From positions 1 to 17,980 of the forward strand of contig CADAHD010000053.1 in the NCBI GenBank assembly GCA_902787595.1: a DNA stretch of 17,980 nucleotides. Direction: 5' to 3'. The position numbers and the translations under genes are program-made. How positions within the stretch are numbered: position 1 is the first letter of the stretch; the number at the start of each line of letters is the position of its first letter. This DNA is from an uncultured Lachnospiraceae bacterium. Its GTDB lineage: Bacteria; Bacillota_A; Clostridia; Lachnospirales; Lachnospiraceae. Positions 1 through 8,157 of the stretch are shown piece after piece. The notes beneath the pieces were generated by a model. It saw only the letters and a list, made by a program, of their open reading frames with translations. It did no database searches and had not been told where the DNA came from.

Positions 1-401
1 TTATCACCAAAGGTCTGCATTACCGGATAATCGATCTTTGTATCATCGATCCTGATCCAGCCTGCCATATCCGGATTATCATCATGAAGCTCTTTGTAGC
101 CTGCCAGCATCACGGGATCAGGTATCACGGTATCTTCCTGTGTATCGCCTTCTTCCGTCACGCTCACGCCTGTATTCGAAGAAACGGCTAAAGCCTCCTG
201 CGCCTCCGCTTCCGCCGCAGCAGCCACTCTCTGACGCAGTTCATCTGTCTCCGCGCGGTTTCTGCTCTTATCGATGCTCTGCTTGACCGCGGCAATGCCG
301 GCTATCGCAAAACAGCATATCGTGATTATGATCAGTATATCCTTAAGCGCTTCCAGAATATCAATGGAATTCCACTTTGTCTTTTTTCCGTTGCCGTCCA
401 C
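1..401 (-). CDS. class B sortase, N-terminal part (runs off window start)
   Basis: An open frame runs from a GTG at 401-399 to the window edge without a stop (133 codons). The first residues are polar (DGNGKKTKWN). They are followed by one hydrophobic segment at about residues 21-40 (LIIITICCFAIAGIAAV), fitting a signal anchor, then an Ala/Glu-rich linker. Near residues 104-130 comes the stretch LAGYKELHDDNPDMAGWI followed by IDYPVMQT, which closely resembles the start of the catalytic domain of class B sortases. These are membrane-anchored transpeptidases that attach proteins to peptidoglycan or assemble pili. The catalytic His, Cys and Arg lie outside the window. The start codon is 3 bases after the prfA stop. 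The only ribosome-binding-like sequence, GGGGGAG, is 12 bases upstream and inside prfA, so translation may be coupled. The start is less certain than the family. Confidence 0.8.
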   Translation of the reverse strand, partial: MDGNGKKTKWNSIDILEALKDILIIITICCFAIAGIAAVKQSIDKSRNRAETDELRQRVAAAAEAEAQEALAVSSNTGVSVTEEGDTQEDTVIPDPVMLAGYKELHDDNPDMAGWIRIDDTKIDYPVMQTFGD

Positions 402-404
402 TGT

Positions 405-1481
405 TTATGCACTCTCCCCCATCTTAAGAAGCTTAGCCGCCTGGTCTGCCGTAATGCAGCCGTCTATTATCTCCTGCAGATCACCGTTCATTATCTTGTC
501 GATCTTGTACAAGGTGAGCCCTATACGATGATCCGTGACCCTTCCCTGAGGGAAATTATAAGTCCTGATCTTTTCGGAACGGTCACCGGTCCCTATCTGG
601 CTGCGGCGAAGGTCTGCCTCCGCGTCATGCGCCTTTTGGCACTCAAGGTCATAGAGCTTGGCCCTCAGAAGCGCAAAAGCCTTCTCTTTATTCTGTATCT
701 GGCTCTTTTCCGTCTGCGAATATATCACTATCCCGGTAGGATAATGGGTAAGTCTTACCGCCGAATCTGTGGTATTGACGCACTGACCGCCGTTTCCTGA
801 AGCGCGCATGACATCGATCCTTATGTCTTTTTCATCGATCTCCACTTCCACATCTTCGGCCTCCGGCATAACAGCTACCGTAGCCGTGGAGGTATGAATG
901 CGTCCTCCGCTCTCGGTTTCGGGCACACGCTGCACACGGTGAACCCCGCTCTCGTATTTGAGCACGGAATAAGCCCCGCTGCCGCTTACGATAAATTCCA
1001 CTTCCTTCATGCCGCCTATGCCGGTCTCATCCACATTCACCAACTCGGTCTTCCAGCGGCGGCTCTCTGCATAATGCGCATACATGCGGTAAAGCTCTGC
1101 GGCAAAAAGCGCCGCTTCGTCTCCGCCTGCTCCGGCGCGTATTTCCACCACAACATCCTTGTCATCATTGGGATCCTTGGGAAGCAGCAATACTTTAAGC
1201 TTTTCCTCCAGCTTTGCCTCTGCCTCTTTTGCAGCGGAATGCTCTTCTTTGAGCATCTCGCGCATCTCGGGATCCTTTTCCTCTTCAAGCATGCTTATGG
1301 CATCCTCTGCGTCCTGTTTCGACTTCTTATATTCCCTGTAAGTCTCCACAAGCGGCGTCAGATCTGCCTGTTCCTTCATGAGCTTTTGAAAACGCTTCTG
1401 ATCCCCTGTTGTTCCGGGCTCGGAAAGCTCATTCAGAACTTCCTCAAATCTGCGTTCTATATCTTCTAATTGTCCGAACAT
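405..1481 (-). CDS. prfA: peptide chain release factor 1
   Basis: Cytoplasmic class I release factor that reads UAA and UAG and triggers peptide release. The 358 residues match the usual length. An N-terminal helical domain (1-100) is followed by the RF1/RF2 core. The recognition-loop tripeptide is PET at 187-189, an RF1-like PxT form rather than the SPF of RF2. The catalytic GGQ is at 231-233 within [10 protein letters not shown]. The start ATG has GGGAG 8 bases upstream. The gene lies downstream of prmC, whose product methylates the GGQ glutamine. A 181-base gap holding a palindromic repeat separates the two genes. The sortase gene follows after 3 bases. Confidence 0.97.
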   Translation of the reverse strand: MFGQLEDIERRFEEVLNELSEPGTTGDQKRFQKLMKEQADLTPLVETYREYKKSKQDAEDAISMLEEEKDPEMREMLKEEHSAAKEAEAKLEEKLKVLLLPKDPNDDKDVVVEIRAGAGGDEAALFAAELYRMYAHYAESRRWKTELVNVDETGIGGMKEVEFIVSGSGAYSVLKYESGVHRVQRVPETESGGRIHTSTATVAVMPEAEDVEVEIDEKDIRIDVMRASGNGGQCVNTTDSAVRLTHYPTGIVIYSQTEKSQIQNKEKAFALLRAKLYDLECQKAHDAEADLRRSQIGTGDRSEKIRTYNFPQGRVTDHRIGLTLYKIDKIMNGDLQEIIDGCITADQAAKLLKMGESA

Positions 1482-1540
1482 GATTACTTCTCCCTGATAT
1501 TACGTATAAAACTGTTATTCAGTGACCGCATATAATTCTG

Positions 1541-1660
1541 TCAAGATCCCCGAGTAGGAAAGTTCGGTCACGGAAATCATAGATTTCCTACCTCACTTTT
1601 TCGCTACGCTCAGGATGACAGGGCTATATGTCATTCTGAGGGCTTCAGCCCGAAGAATCT
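1541..1660. repeat. dispersed palindromic repeat element, long copy
   Basis: The prmC-prfA gap is mostly made of nested inverted repeats. GTAGGAAA (1554-1561) pairs with TTTCCTAC (1584-1591). GGAAATC (1572-1578) pairs with GATTTCC (1582-1588), so two alternative hairpins share one arm. CTCAGGATGACA (1609-1620) pairs with TGTCATTCTGAG (1629-1640) with one mismatch, and GGGC/GCCC (1640-1651) forms a tight hairpin. The stretch at 1602-1619 recurs at 10608-10625 (17 of 18 bases) and the leading TCAAGATCC recurs at 10597-10605. It looks like a member of a REP/MITE-like family common in clostridial genomes; that last point is inference. Confidence 0.65.
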
Positions 1661-1662
1661 TT

Positions 1663-2523
1663 TTACTGCTCGTAACAGCAGCAAACCACCCTGTCGAGCC
1701 CTGCCAGATCCTTAATAACCTCCGTATCTTTGTATCCTAAAGCAGCAAATATAGCTGTAACATCCTCCGCCTGATCATATCCGATCTCCACATATATGCG
1801 GCCGCCATCCTTAAGCCAGCTGCAGGCTTCTGCTGCTATCCGTCTGTAAAAGATAATGCCGTCCGCGCCGCCGTCAAGCGCCTGCACGGGCTCGTGCTCC
1901 CTAACCTCGGGCATCAGTCCGGCGATATCTGCCGTCCTTATATACGGAGGGTTTGCCGTGATAATATCAAAACTGCCCTTCATGTCTTCCGGCAGCGCTC
2001 CAAACAGATCTCCCTCATAGAATGATGCTTCTGCGCCCAGCCGTTCTGCATTTTCCCTTGCAACTTTTAATGCCGGGGAAGAAATATCGCAACCCACGGC
2101 TTTTGCCGTCCTGCCCAGGACCGCCGTGCTTATCAGTATACAGCCGCTTCCGGTGCAAAGATCCAGCGCCGCCTTTCCCTCTGCGCCATCCTTAAGCACG
2201 CGCTCGACCAGTATTTCCGTATCCTGCCTTGGTATCAGCACATTTTCGTCCACCAGAAACTCAAGGCCACAAAAAAACTGACTGCCCGTAAGCTGCTGCA
2301 GAGGTACACGACCTGCCCTCGCATCGATCATTTTTCCCAGGCGTTCCGATTCATCATCGTTGAGCATTCTGTCCGGATCCAGATACAAGTCCGCTCTCTT
2401 CGTGCCGCATACATATTCAAGCAGCAGAAGCGCATTTTCCTTTGCTTCGGGAACGCCTGCTGCTTCAAGCCTTTTTTCCGCTTCCCGGCACGCTGCCGCG
2501 TATGTCACTGTCCCTGTCCCCAT
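1663..2523 (-). CDS. prmC: protein-(glutamine-N5) methyltransferase, release factor-specific
   Basis: SAM-dependent enzyme that methylates the glutamine of the GGQ motif in release factors, raising termination efficiency. The 286 residues are the usual length. An N-terminal helical release-factor-binding domain (about 1-85) leads into VLIPRQDTE at 96-103. SAM motif I is DLCTGSG at 121-127 and the catalytic NPPY is at 191-194. The ATG at 2523 lies inside the end of the upstream DUF1385 gene (19-base overlap), which suggests translational coupling. The target gene, prfA, is next downstream, the standard arrangement in Firmicutes. The C-terminus ends in three consecutive cysteines (CCCYEQ). Confidence 0.96.
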   Translation of the reverse strand: MGTGTVTYAAACREAEKRLEAAGVPEAKENALLLLEYVCGTKRADLYLDPDRMLNDDESERLGKMIDARAGRVPLQQLTGSQFFCGLEFLVDENVLIPRQDTEILVERVLKDGAEGKAALDLCTGSGCILISTAVLGRTAKAVGCDISSPALKVARENAERLGAEASFYEGDLFGALPEDMKGSFDIITANPPYIRTADIAGLMPEVREHEPVQALDGGADGIIFYRRIAAEACSWLKDGGRIYVEIGYDQAEDVTAIFAALGYKDTEVIKDLAGLDRVVCCCYEQ

Positions 2524-3836
2524 CTGTTTCCGGGATTGGGATCATTGCCATAGGGCGCATTTCCCTGAACATTATTCATATTATGGTACTGATCATAAGC
2601 CTGACCATCGTCCGCATCTCCGTATTGATCATAGCCCTGTGCTCCGGCTCCGTTTCCATACTGATCGTAGCCCTGTGCTCCGGCTCCGTTTCCGTATTGG
2701 TCGTAGCCCTGCGCTCCGGCCGTTCCGCTGTTCATGGCGCCGTTCAGTCTTCTGTTTATCTGATTTCTGTTGATCACGCCTGTATTTCCGCTGCGAAGCA
2801 TATCTTCGATCTCACGCACATCTATCTGCATGGTCTCGTCGCCGGTCTCCACCTCGCTGCCGTCAGCGGCGGTCTGTGTCTTTTTGACCATCTTCCTTAC
2901 AAAATGCTTATCCTGAAAGGCCTCCCAGTCAAATACCGCTTCCGTAGCGGCTATGGCCACTTCCACCATCTTTTCGTCCGGCTCTTTTGTTGTCACGGCC
3001 TGAAGCCATAAACCGGGAGTGGATATCAGCGATAACAGAAAATTGTCCTTCTTGCCTGCCAGCTGCAGCAGCTCATAGGATATGCCCGCCAGTACAGGGA
3101 TCAGAGCAATTCGTATGGCTATCTTCAGCCACAAAACATCGGTGCGTATAAAAAAGCAGAGTATCACACCCAGCACCACGATAAAAAGCATAAAGCTGGT
3201 GCCGCAGCGCTTATGAAAGCGTGAACACTTCATTACATTCTTAACCGTAAGAGGTCTTCCGGTCTCCACGCAGTTTATGCATTTATGCTCTGCGCCGTGA
3301 TACTGATACAGCCTGCGTATGTCTTTCATAAGGGCTATACCTGCCACATATAATACAAATATGAATATGCGCAGCGCCCCTTCTATCAGCAGTATCAGTG
3401 ACTTATTGCGTATGAATTTACCGAGGTATTCGGATACGGCGTATGGGAGCACCATAAAGAGCAATATGGCAAAAGCTATGGAAAAGAGCACGGTAAGCCC
3501 CATCACCACATCTTCTGCCTTGTCTTTGAATATCTTTTCCATCAGACTCTTTTTGCCCTTTTCGTCTTCCTCCTCCTCTTCAAAAGAAGCCGAGAAAGAC
3601 AGTATATCCATGCCAAGAGTCAGGGATTCAACAAAGGAAAAGATTCCCCTGATAAAAGGTATGCGTTTCTTTAAAGACTTTGGATCATAATCAAGCTGCT
3701 TTATATCAACGCTTATCTCTCCGTCAGGCTTTCTGACGGCTACGGCATACTCCTGCCGGTTGCGCATCATAACGCCTTCCAGCACTGCCTGTCCGCCTAT
3801 GCCCGAAAATACGCTTTTGCGTCTTCTCTTTGCCAT
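2505..3836 (-). CDS. DUF1385 (YqhQ-like) integral membrane protein with repetitive Gly/Tyr/Gln tail
   Basis: 443 residues. The N-terminus (SGIGGQAVLEGVMMR, 11-25) and YHGAEHKCINCVE (179-191) are hallmarks of the DUF1385/YqhQ family, membrane proteins of unknown biochemical role. Hydrophobic segments lie at about 112-133, 148-170, 213-231 and 235-258. An acidic patch of five Glu is at 86-90. After about residue 320 the protein becomes polar and ends in tandem GYDQYG repeats (376-417), then an Asn/Gly/Gln-rich tail to residue 443. That tail is beyond the core family fold. AAGGAG sits 6 bases before the ATG. The gene follows the rpmE terminator, overlaps prmC and appears to head a DUF1385-prmC-prfA unit. 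Family confidence is high; function is unknown. Confidence 0.9.
   Translation of the reverse strand: MAKRRRKSVFSGIGGQAVLEGVMMRNRQEYAVAVRKPDGEISVDIKQLDYDPKSLKKRIPFIRGIFSFVESLTLGMDILSFSASFEEEEEDEKGKKSLMEKIFKDKAEDVVMGLTVLFSIAFAILLFMVLPYAVSEYLGKFIRNKSLILLIEGALRIFIFVLYVAGIALMKDIRRLYQYHGAEHKCINCVETGRPLTVKNVMKCSRFHKRCGTSFMLFIVVLGVILCFFIRTDVLWLKIAIRIALIPVLAGISYELLQLAGKKDNFLLSLISTPGLWLQAVTTKEPDEKMVEVAIAATEAVFDWEAFQDKHFVRKMVKKTQTAADGSEVETGDETMQIDVREIEDMLRSGNTGVINRNQINRRLNGAMNSGTAGAQGYDQYGNGAGAQGYDQYGNGAGAQGYDQYGDADDGQAYDQYHNMNNVQGNAPYGNDPNPGNRWGQGQ
2619..2724 (-). repeat. 36-bp tandem repeat in the DUF1385 gene
   Basis: Two full 36-base units (2641-2676 and 2677-2712) differ at only a few positions. 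They are flanked by a partial unit on each side (about 2619-2640 and 2713-2724). Each encodes the 12-residue unit AQGYDQYGNGAG. A more diverged fourth block reads GQAYDQY. Because 36 is divisible by three, copy-number change would keep the frame. Confidence 0.85.
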
Positions 3837-3904
3837 CTGTATCTCCTTATATGATCAGAACGCTCCATCGCTTCTGTCAGGATGATCATCGCATAAATAA
3901 CGAA

Positions 3905-3940
3905 AAAGGTTGAGATGAACATCGCCATCCCAACCTTGTT
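3905..3940 (-). terminator. rho-independent terminator after rpmE
   Basis: Read on the minus strand, AAGGTTG-G-GATG and CATC-T-CAACCTT form a 12-bp stem with one G-U pair around a short loop, followed directly by TTTTTCG. In the plus direction the same position would be an A-C mismatch, so the hairpin is best formed in the minus transcript. It separates rho-rpmE from the DUF1385 unit. Confidence 0.8.
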
Positions 3941-3961
3941 TCACATTTTGCATCTACTGTC

Positions 3962-4165
3962 CTATTTGCCTGTGCCGTACTTCTTGTTGAACTTATCAAC
4001 ACGGCCTCTTGCCTGAGTAGCTTTCTGCTGGCCGGTGTAGAAAGGATGGCATTTGGAACAGATTTCCACGTGGATCTCTTTCTTTGTGCTGCCGGTCACG
4101 AAAGTGTTGCCGCAGTTGCAGGTGACAGTTGCCTGATAGTACTCAGGATGTATTCCTTCTCTCAT
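3962..4165 (-). CDS. rpmE: 50S ribosomal protein L31, zinc-binding type
   Basis: Small large-subunit ribosomal protein of 67 residues, the normal size. It begins MREGIHPEY. The zinc-ribbon cysteines are C16, C18, C36 and C39, so this is the zinc-containing paralogue rather than the cysteine-free zinc-starvation form. The C-terminal [10 protein letters not shown] is typical. AAGGAG is 6 bases before the ATG. The gene follows rho after 112 bases but has its own strong promoter and an intrinsic terminator, so it can be expressed alone. Confidence 0.97.
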   Translation of the reverse strand: MREGIHPEYYQATVTCNCGNTFVTGSTKKEIHVEICSKCHPFYTGQQKATQARGRVDKFNKKYGTGK

Positions 4166-4252
4166 CTTTTACTCCTTCTTCCCGCCTCACATACTCATTA
4201 GGGTCGTTCTGCGCATGTGTGTGGGACATACCTGGTTAAAAACAGCTTGTTA

Positions 4253-4281
4253 AATATATCATACTAAACATTTGATGTCAA
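4253..4281 (-). promoter_or_regulatory. sigma-A type promoter for rpmE
   Basis: On the minus strand there is a perfect -35 TTGACA (4281-4276), a 17-base spacer and a -10 TATATT (4258-4253). Transcription should start near 4246, giving a leader of about 80 nt. The last three bases of rho (TGA, 4280-4278) lie inside the -35 box. The leader can form an 8-bp stem from CCC...CACAT and ATGTG...GGG shortly before the ribosome binding site. A ribosomal-protein leader is therefore possible but unproven. Confidence 0.8.
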
Positions 4282-5732
4282 TAAAATCTTGTCTTCTGGA
4301 CCAGCGATACGAAATCCTTATTGTTTGTGGTACGCGCAAACATATCGATTATCTTATCTACCGAATCATCGGGGCGCACGCCGTTGATGGCTTTTCGTAT
4401 GGTGCTCATAGCCTCCAGTTCATCCGCTGTGAGCAGCAGGTCTTCACGGCGTGTGGAAGATTTGGGTATATCTATAGCCGGGAATATCCTTCTTTCGGAA
4501 AGCTTGCGGTCAAGCACCAGTTCCATATTACCGGTTCCCTTAAATTCCTCATATACCACATCGTCCATCTTGCTTCCGGTATCTACCAGAGCAGTTGCCA
4601 GAATGGTAAGGCTGCCGCCTTCACGCATGTTGCGGGCTGCGCCGAAGAACCTCTTGGGCGGATGCATTGCCGCGGGATCAAGACCACCGGAAAGGGTGCG
4701 TCCGCTGGGCGGCACTACCTGATTGTATGCGCGTGTAAGTCTTGTAATGGAATCCAGAAGGATGATAACGTCCTTCTTGTATTCAACCAGACGGCGCGCG
4801 CGCTCCACTACCATCTCTGCTACGCGCTTATGATGTTCGGGAGTCTCGTCAAAGGTAGAATAGATTATCTCCACTCCCTCACCGCCTACTTCTTCTTTCA
4901 TATCGGTTACTTCCTCGGGACGTTCGTCTATCAGAAGTATGATCATATGCATATCCGGATGATTTAATTTAACCGATTTGGCCACATCCTTTAATAATGT
5001 AGTCTTACCTGCTTTAGGCTGGGAAACGATCATTCCGCGCTGTCCTTTGCCTATGGGGCTGATAAGATCCATTATGCGCATGGAAACCGGCGCGCCGGGT
5101 CTTTCAAGATGTATCTTCTCATTGGGGAAAACGGGAGTCATGTCTTCGAAATTGAATCTCTTTGATGTACTCTCGGGATCTAAACCGTTCACGCTGGTAC
5201 GATACAGCAGCGCTGCGAATTTTTCTTTTTCCGTCTTGACTCTGGTATGGCCTTTAAGGATATCTCCCGTCTTAAGGCCGAAACGTCTGATCTGGCTGGG
5301 CGCAACATATATATCATTCTGACCGGGAAGGAAATTCTCACAACGTATAAAGCCAAAACCGTCCTGCATTACTTCAAGTATGCCGCCCACTTCCTGGCCG
5401 CTGTCCAATTCCTTTATCTCTTCTTCGGACAGCTGCTCTATTTCCGGCCTTCTCTTATCGCCCTCTTCACGATGAGCGGGAGTCGAAGAAAATGCAACCG
5501 GCACTTTCTTTCCCGGATCTGCGGACACGTTAGCCGCGGGCGCATTCGAAACAGCGGATGCATTTGCCGCCGGCGCCGCGTCGGCTGCCGCTTCTTCCTC
5601 ATCCTTAGCCACCATGGCTTCGATGATATCGGCCTTCTTCATAGCGGACGCGCCTTTAATACCCCTTGTTCTGGCAATCCCTTTAAGATCGCTCAAACTA
5701 AGCGTTTCATACTGTTCTCTCCTAAATGCCAT
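4278..5732 (-). CDS. rho: transcription termination factor Rho
   Basis: Hexameric RNA-dependent ATPase/translocase that ends transcription. I start it at the ATG at 5732 (MAFRREQYET), which has AGGAGG 7 bases upstream, rather than the in-frame TTG at 5753; this gives 484 residues. A Rho N-terminal helix-extended-helix region (about 9-44) is followed by an Ala/Asn-rich linker (46-75). The RNA-binding OB/cold-shock domain is at about 115-180 (GFGFIRCENF). The ATPase core has Walker A QPKAGKTT at 238-245 and Walker B VIILLDSITR at 322-331. The gene ends normally (KTRFY). It is transcribed divergently from the malic enzyme gene. Confidence 0.97.
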   Translation of the reverse strand: MAFRREQYETLSLSDLKGIARTRGIKGASAMKKADIIEAMVAKDEEEAAADAAPAANASAVSNAPAANVSADPGKKVPVAFSSTPAHREEGDKRRPEIEQLSEEEIKELDSGQEVGGILEVMQDGFGFIRCENFLPGQNDIYVAPSQIRRFGLKTGDILKGHTRVKTEKEKFAALLYRTSVNGLDPESTSKRFNFEDMTPVFPNEKIHLERPGAPVSMRIMDLISPIGKGQRGMIVSQPKAGKTTLLKDVAKSVKLNHPDMHMIILLIDERPEEVTDMKEEVGGEGVEIIYSTFDETPEHHKRVAEMVVERARRLVEYKKDVIILLDSITRLTRAYNQVVPPSGRTLSGGLDPAAMHPPKRFFGAARNMREGGSLTILATALVDTGSKMDDVVYEEFKGTGNMELVLDRKLSERRIFPAIDIPKSSTRREDLLLTADELEAMSTIRKAINGVRPDDSVDKIIDMFARTTNNKDFVSLVQKTRFY

Positions 5733-5879
5733 TATGGATCCTCCTGAAAGCAAATAAAAAAATGAACAAACCCTGCACTGTTATTTCTGTTCAAATACTC
5801 TCATGTTTTAATAATAATATCGGGGTTCTCCGGACATTACAAATTAAAGAAATGATAGTTAATCCTGCATTTGAGCTGC

Positions 5880-5908
5880 ATTATACTACACTTCTTTTTC
5901 AATTGCAA
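5880..5908 (-). promoter_or_regulatory. sigma-A type promoter for rho
   Basis: Minus-strand -35 TTGCAA (5908-5903), 17-base spacer and a perfect -10 TATAAT (5885-5880). The predicted start is near 5873, giving a leader of about 140 nt before the rho ATG, long enough for autoregulation. No strong hairpin is evident in the leader. Confidence 0.7.
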
Positions 5909-5916
5909 ATACTTTC

Positions 5917-5945
5917 TTGCCACCATGCCTTTAAAATGCTAATAT
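5917..5945 (+). promoter_or_regulatory. probable promoter for the malic enzyme gene
   Basis: Plus-strand -35 TTGCCA (5917-5922), 17-base spacer and -10 TAATAT (5940-5945), giving a leader of about 30 nt. The -10 matches the consensus at only four positions. The -35 box is 8 bases from the -35 box of the divergent rho promoter. Confidence 0.5.
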
Positions 5946-5982
5946 AGGAAAAGATTTATTCACAAAAAGGAGATAAACAAAA

Positions 5983-7152
5983 ATGAGCAATGATGAAAAA
6001 GCCCTGCAGCTTCATGAGCAGTGGAAAGGAAAGATAAGCACCGAATCAAAGGCCCCTGTTAAAAGCGGCGCGGATCTGGCGCTGGCTTATACTCCGGGCG
6101 TAGCAGCTCCCTGCAAAGAGATAGCTGCCAATCCCGAAGCAGTTTACAAATACACCATCAAGAGCAATACCATACTGGTAGTATCCGACGGCAGCGCAGT
6201 ACTTGGCCTTGGCAATATAGGACCTGCAGCCGGCATGCCCGTTATGGAAGGCAAGGCTGTGCTCTTCAAGGAATTCGGCGGCGTAAATGCCGTTCCCATC
6301 TGCCTTGATACGCAGGATACCGAAGAGATCATAAAGGCTGTCACCTGGCTGGCTCCCGGTTACGGCGGAGTAAACCTTGAGGACATTTCTGCTCCCCGCT
6401 GCTTTGAGATAGAGGAAAGGCTTAAGGAAACTCTTAACATCCCCGTATTCCATGATGACCAGCACGGTACCGCAATAGTAGTGCTGGCAGGTCTTATCAA
6501 TGCATTAAAGCTCTTAAAGCGCGAAGCCGCAAGCCAGAAAGTGGTTGTCAGCGGCGCAGGCGCAGCAGGCGTGGCCATCACCAAGCTGTTATTGAATCAC
6601 GGCTTTAAGAACATAATCCTCTGCAACAGCAAGGGCATCATTTCGGCAGGCGCCAAGGGCCTTAACTGGATGCAGGAAAAGATGGTGGCGCTCACCAATC
6701 CCGAAAAGCTGAGCGGTTCCATGGCAGATGCGCTTAAAGGCGCAGACATATTCATCGGCGTTTCGGCTCCCGGCATAGTTACCGAAGAGATGGTCCGCAG
6801 CATGAATCCCGATCCCATCATCTTTGCCATGGCAAATCCCGTGCCCGAGATCATGCCCGATGTCGCAAAGGCAGCAGGTGCGCGCATCGTCGGAACCGGC
6901 CGCAGCGATTTCCCCAATCAGGTAAACAATGTTATCGCATTCCCCGGCATCTTCCGCGGCGCTCTTGAAGGCCGCGCTAAGCAGATCACCGAGGATATGA
7001 AGATGGCCGCTGCACACGCAATTGCAGATCTGATCCCCGAAAGTGAACTCAGCGAAGACAATATACTGCCCGCTCCTTTCCATCCCCAGGTAGCGGATGC
7101 GGTTGCCGCAGCTGTCAAGGCCCACATTACAGAGACCAACTACATGGAGTAA
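5983..7152 (+). CDS. NAD(P)-dependent malic enzyme, short bacterial type
   Basis: Catalyses oxidative decarboxylation of malate to pyruvate and CO2 with a divalent metal. At 389 residues it is the short form without a phosphotransacetylase-like domain. Visible motifs are [12 protein letters not shown] (36-47, conserved Tyr), [11 protein letters not shown] (90-100, conserved Lys), [13 protein letters not shown] (132-144, metal-binding acids), FHDDQHGTA (156-164) and the Rossmann loop GAGAAG (191-196). The sequence does not decide between NAD and NADP. AAAGGAG is 11 bases before the ATG. Codons near the 3' end also carry GGAG, the likely ribosome binding site of the next gene. It forms a unit with the downstream radical SAM gene. 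Confidence 0.95.
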   Translation: MSNDEKALQLHEQWKGKISTESKAPVKSGADLALAYTPGVAAPCKEIAANPEAVYKYTIKSNTILVVSDGSAVLGLGNIGPAAGMPVMEGKAVLFKEFGGVNAVPICLDTQDTEEIIKAVTWLAPGYGGVNLEDISAPRCFEIEERLKETLNIPVFHDDQHGTAIVVLAGLINALKLLKREAASQKVVVSGAGAAGVAITKLLLNHGFKNIILCNSKGIISAGAKGLNWMQEKMVALTNPEKLSGSMADALKGADIFIGVSAPGIVTEEMVRSMNPDPIIFAMANPVPEIMPDVAKAAGARIVGTGRSDFPNQVNNVIAFPGIFRGALEGRAKQITEDMKMAAAHAIADLIPESELSEDNILPAPFHPQVADAVAAAVKAHITETNYME

Positions 7153-7156
7153 GCTT

Positions 7157-8137
7157 ATGGAACAGCGCCGCTGGGGTGATAAACCCTATTACTCGCTGGA
7201 TCATTATTTCAGGAGCATATACGGAGAAAAGATATATAAAGTAGCCCTTCACGCCGGCTGCACCTGTCCCGTAAGGGACGGGCGGCTGGACGATAAGGGC
7301 TGCATTTTCTGTTCGGCCGGCGGCAGCGGTGAATTTGCCTCCGCACTTCCCATAAGAGAAGACGGTAAGCCGGATGTGGAAGCCCAGCTGGATGCCGGTA
7401 TGCGGCGCATATCCGAAAAATTCCGCGGTTCCCACTGCATAGCTTATCTGCAGCCATACAGCAACACCTACGGAGATCCCGAAATTCTCCGTAATATATA
7501 TGTGTCCCTTCTTTCGGACCCCCGCGTCGTCGGCCTTTCCATAGCCACCCGCCCGGACTGTCTTCCGGAAGAGATCATGGATATATTAAAAGATCTCAAA
7601 GAACGCTTTCCCGAAAAAAGCTTATGGATAGAGCTGGGACTTCAGACCATACATCCGCAGTCTGTTAAATATATACGCAGGCACTACGATAATTCGGTTT
7701 TCGAAGACGCCGTTCACAGACTAAGCGCCATCGATATCCCTGTGATCGTACACTGTATCATAGGTCTTCCCGGCGAAGACAGGGAACTCTTCTATTCCAC
7801 CATAGAATATATCAATACCTTTAATGTTTTCGGGATAAAGCTTCAGCTTCTGCATGTGCTGGAAGGCACCGATCTGGCCGCGGATTATGACGCCAGACGC
7901 TTCGAGACCTTAAGTGAAGAAGAATATATTTCCCTGCTGGCAGGCGCCTTAGAACGGCTCTCACCGGATATAGTAATACACCGTCTTACAGGAGACGGCC
8001 CCAGAAACATACTCATAGCTCCTCTCTGGAGCACCGATAAAAAGAATGTCCTGAATCATCTTCTGTCCCATATGGAGCAGAACGGTTCCTATCAGGGCAG
8101 GAAATACCGCGCCCCTTCGGGCTTTACCACCATCTGA
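7157..8137 (+). CDS. TIGR01212-family (YhcC/YtqA-like) radical SAM protein
   Basis: 326 residues from the ATG at 7157, chosen over an upstream in-frame start because the earlier codons overlap the malic enzyme gene and GGAG lies 8 bases before this ATG. The N-terminus has the family's spaced cluster motif, C37-P-x-R-D-G then C49-I-F-C52, for a [4Fe-4S] cluster binding S-adenosylmethionine. Further signs are LSIATRPDCLPEE and WIELGLQTIHP, typical of the elongator-like radical SAM core, and IVHCIIGLPGE. The substrate of this family is not established; a tRNA- or cofactor-modifying role is only conjecture. Only 4 bases separate it from the malic enzyme stop, so the two are co-transcribed without an obvious metabolic link. 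Confidence 0.92.
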   Translation: MEQRRWGDKPYYSLDHYFRSIYGEKIYKVALHAGCTCPVRDGRLDDKGCIFCSAGGSGEFASALPIREDGKPDVEAQLDAGMRRISEKFRGSHCIAYLQPYSNTYGDPEILRNIYVSLLSDPRVVGLSIATRPDCLPEEIMDILKDLKERFPEKSLWIELGLQTIHPQSVKYIRRHYDNSVFEDAVHRLSAIDIPVIVHCIIGLPGEDRELFYSTIEYINTFNVFGIKLQLLHVLEGTDLAADYDARRFETLSEEEYISLLAGALERLSPDIVIHRLTGDGPRNILIAPLWSTDKKNVLNHLLSHMEQNGSYQGRKYRAPSGFTTI

Positions 8138-8157
8138 AACAAAACAATCTATATGAA

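Noticed and set aside
894..1469. Plus-strand frame of 191 codons opposite prfA
   Set aside because: Antisense to a clear, full-length RF1 with all motifs; no family resemblance and no convincing ribosome binding site.
1530..1545. TTGACA on the minus strand ahead of prfA as a promoter
   Set aside because: No acceptable -10 sequence at 16-18 bases; the TATATG nearby is only 5 bases away.
7097..7156. Upstream start for the radical SAM protein
   Set aside because: These 20 codons lie inside the malic enzyme gene and add no conserved sequence; the ATG at 7157 has its own GGAG.
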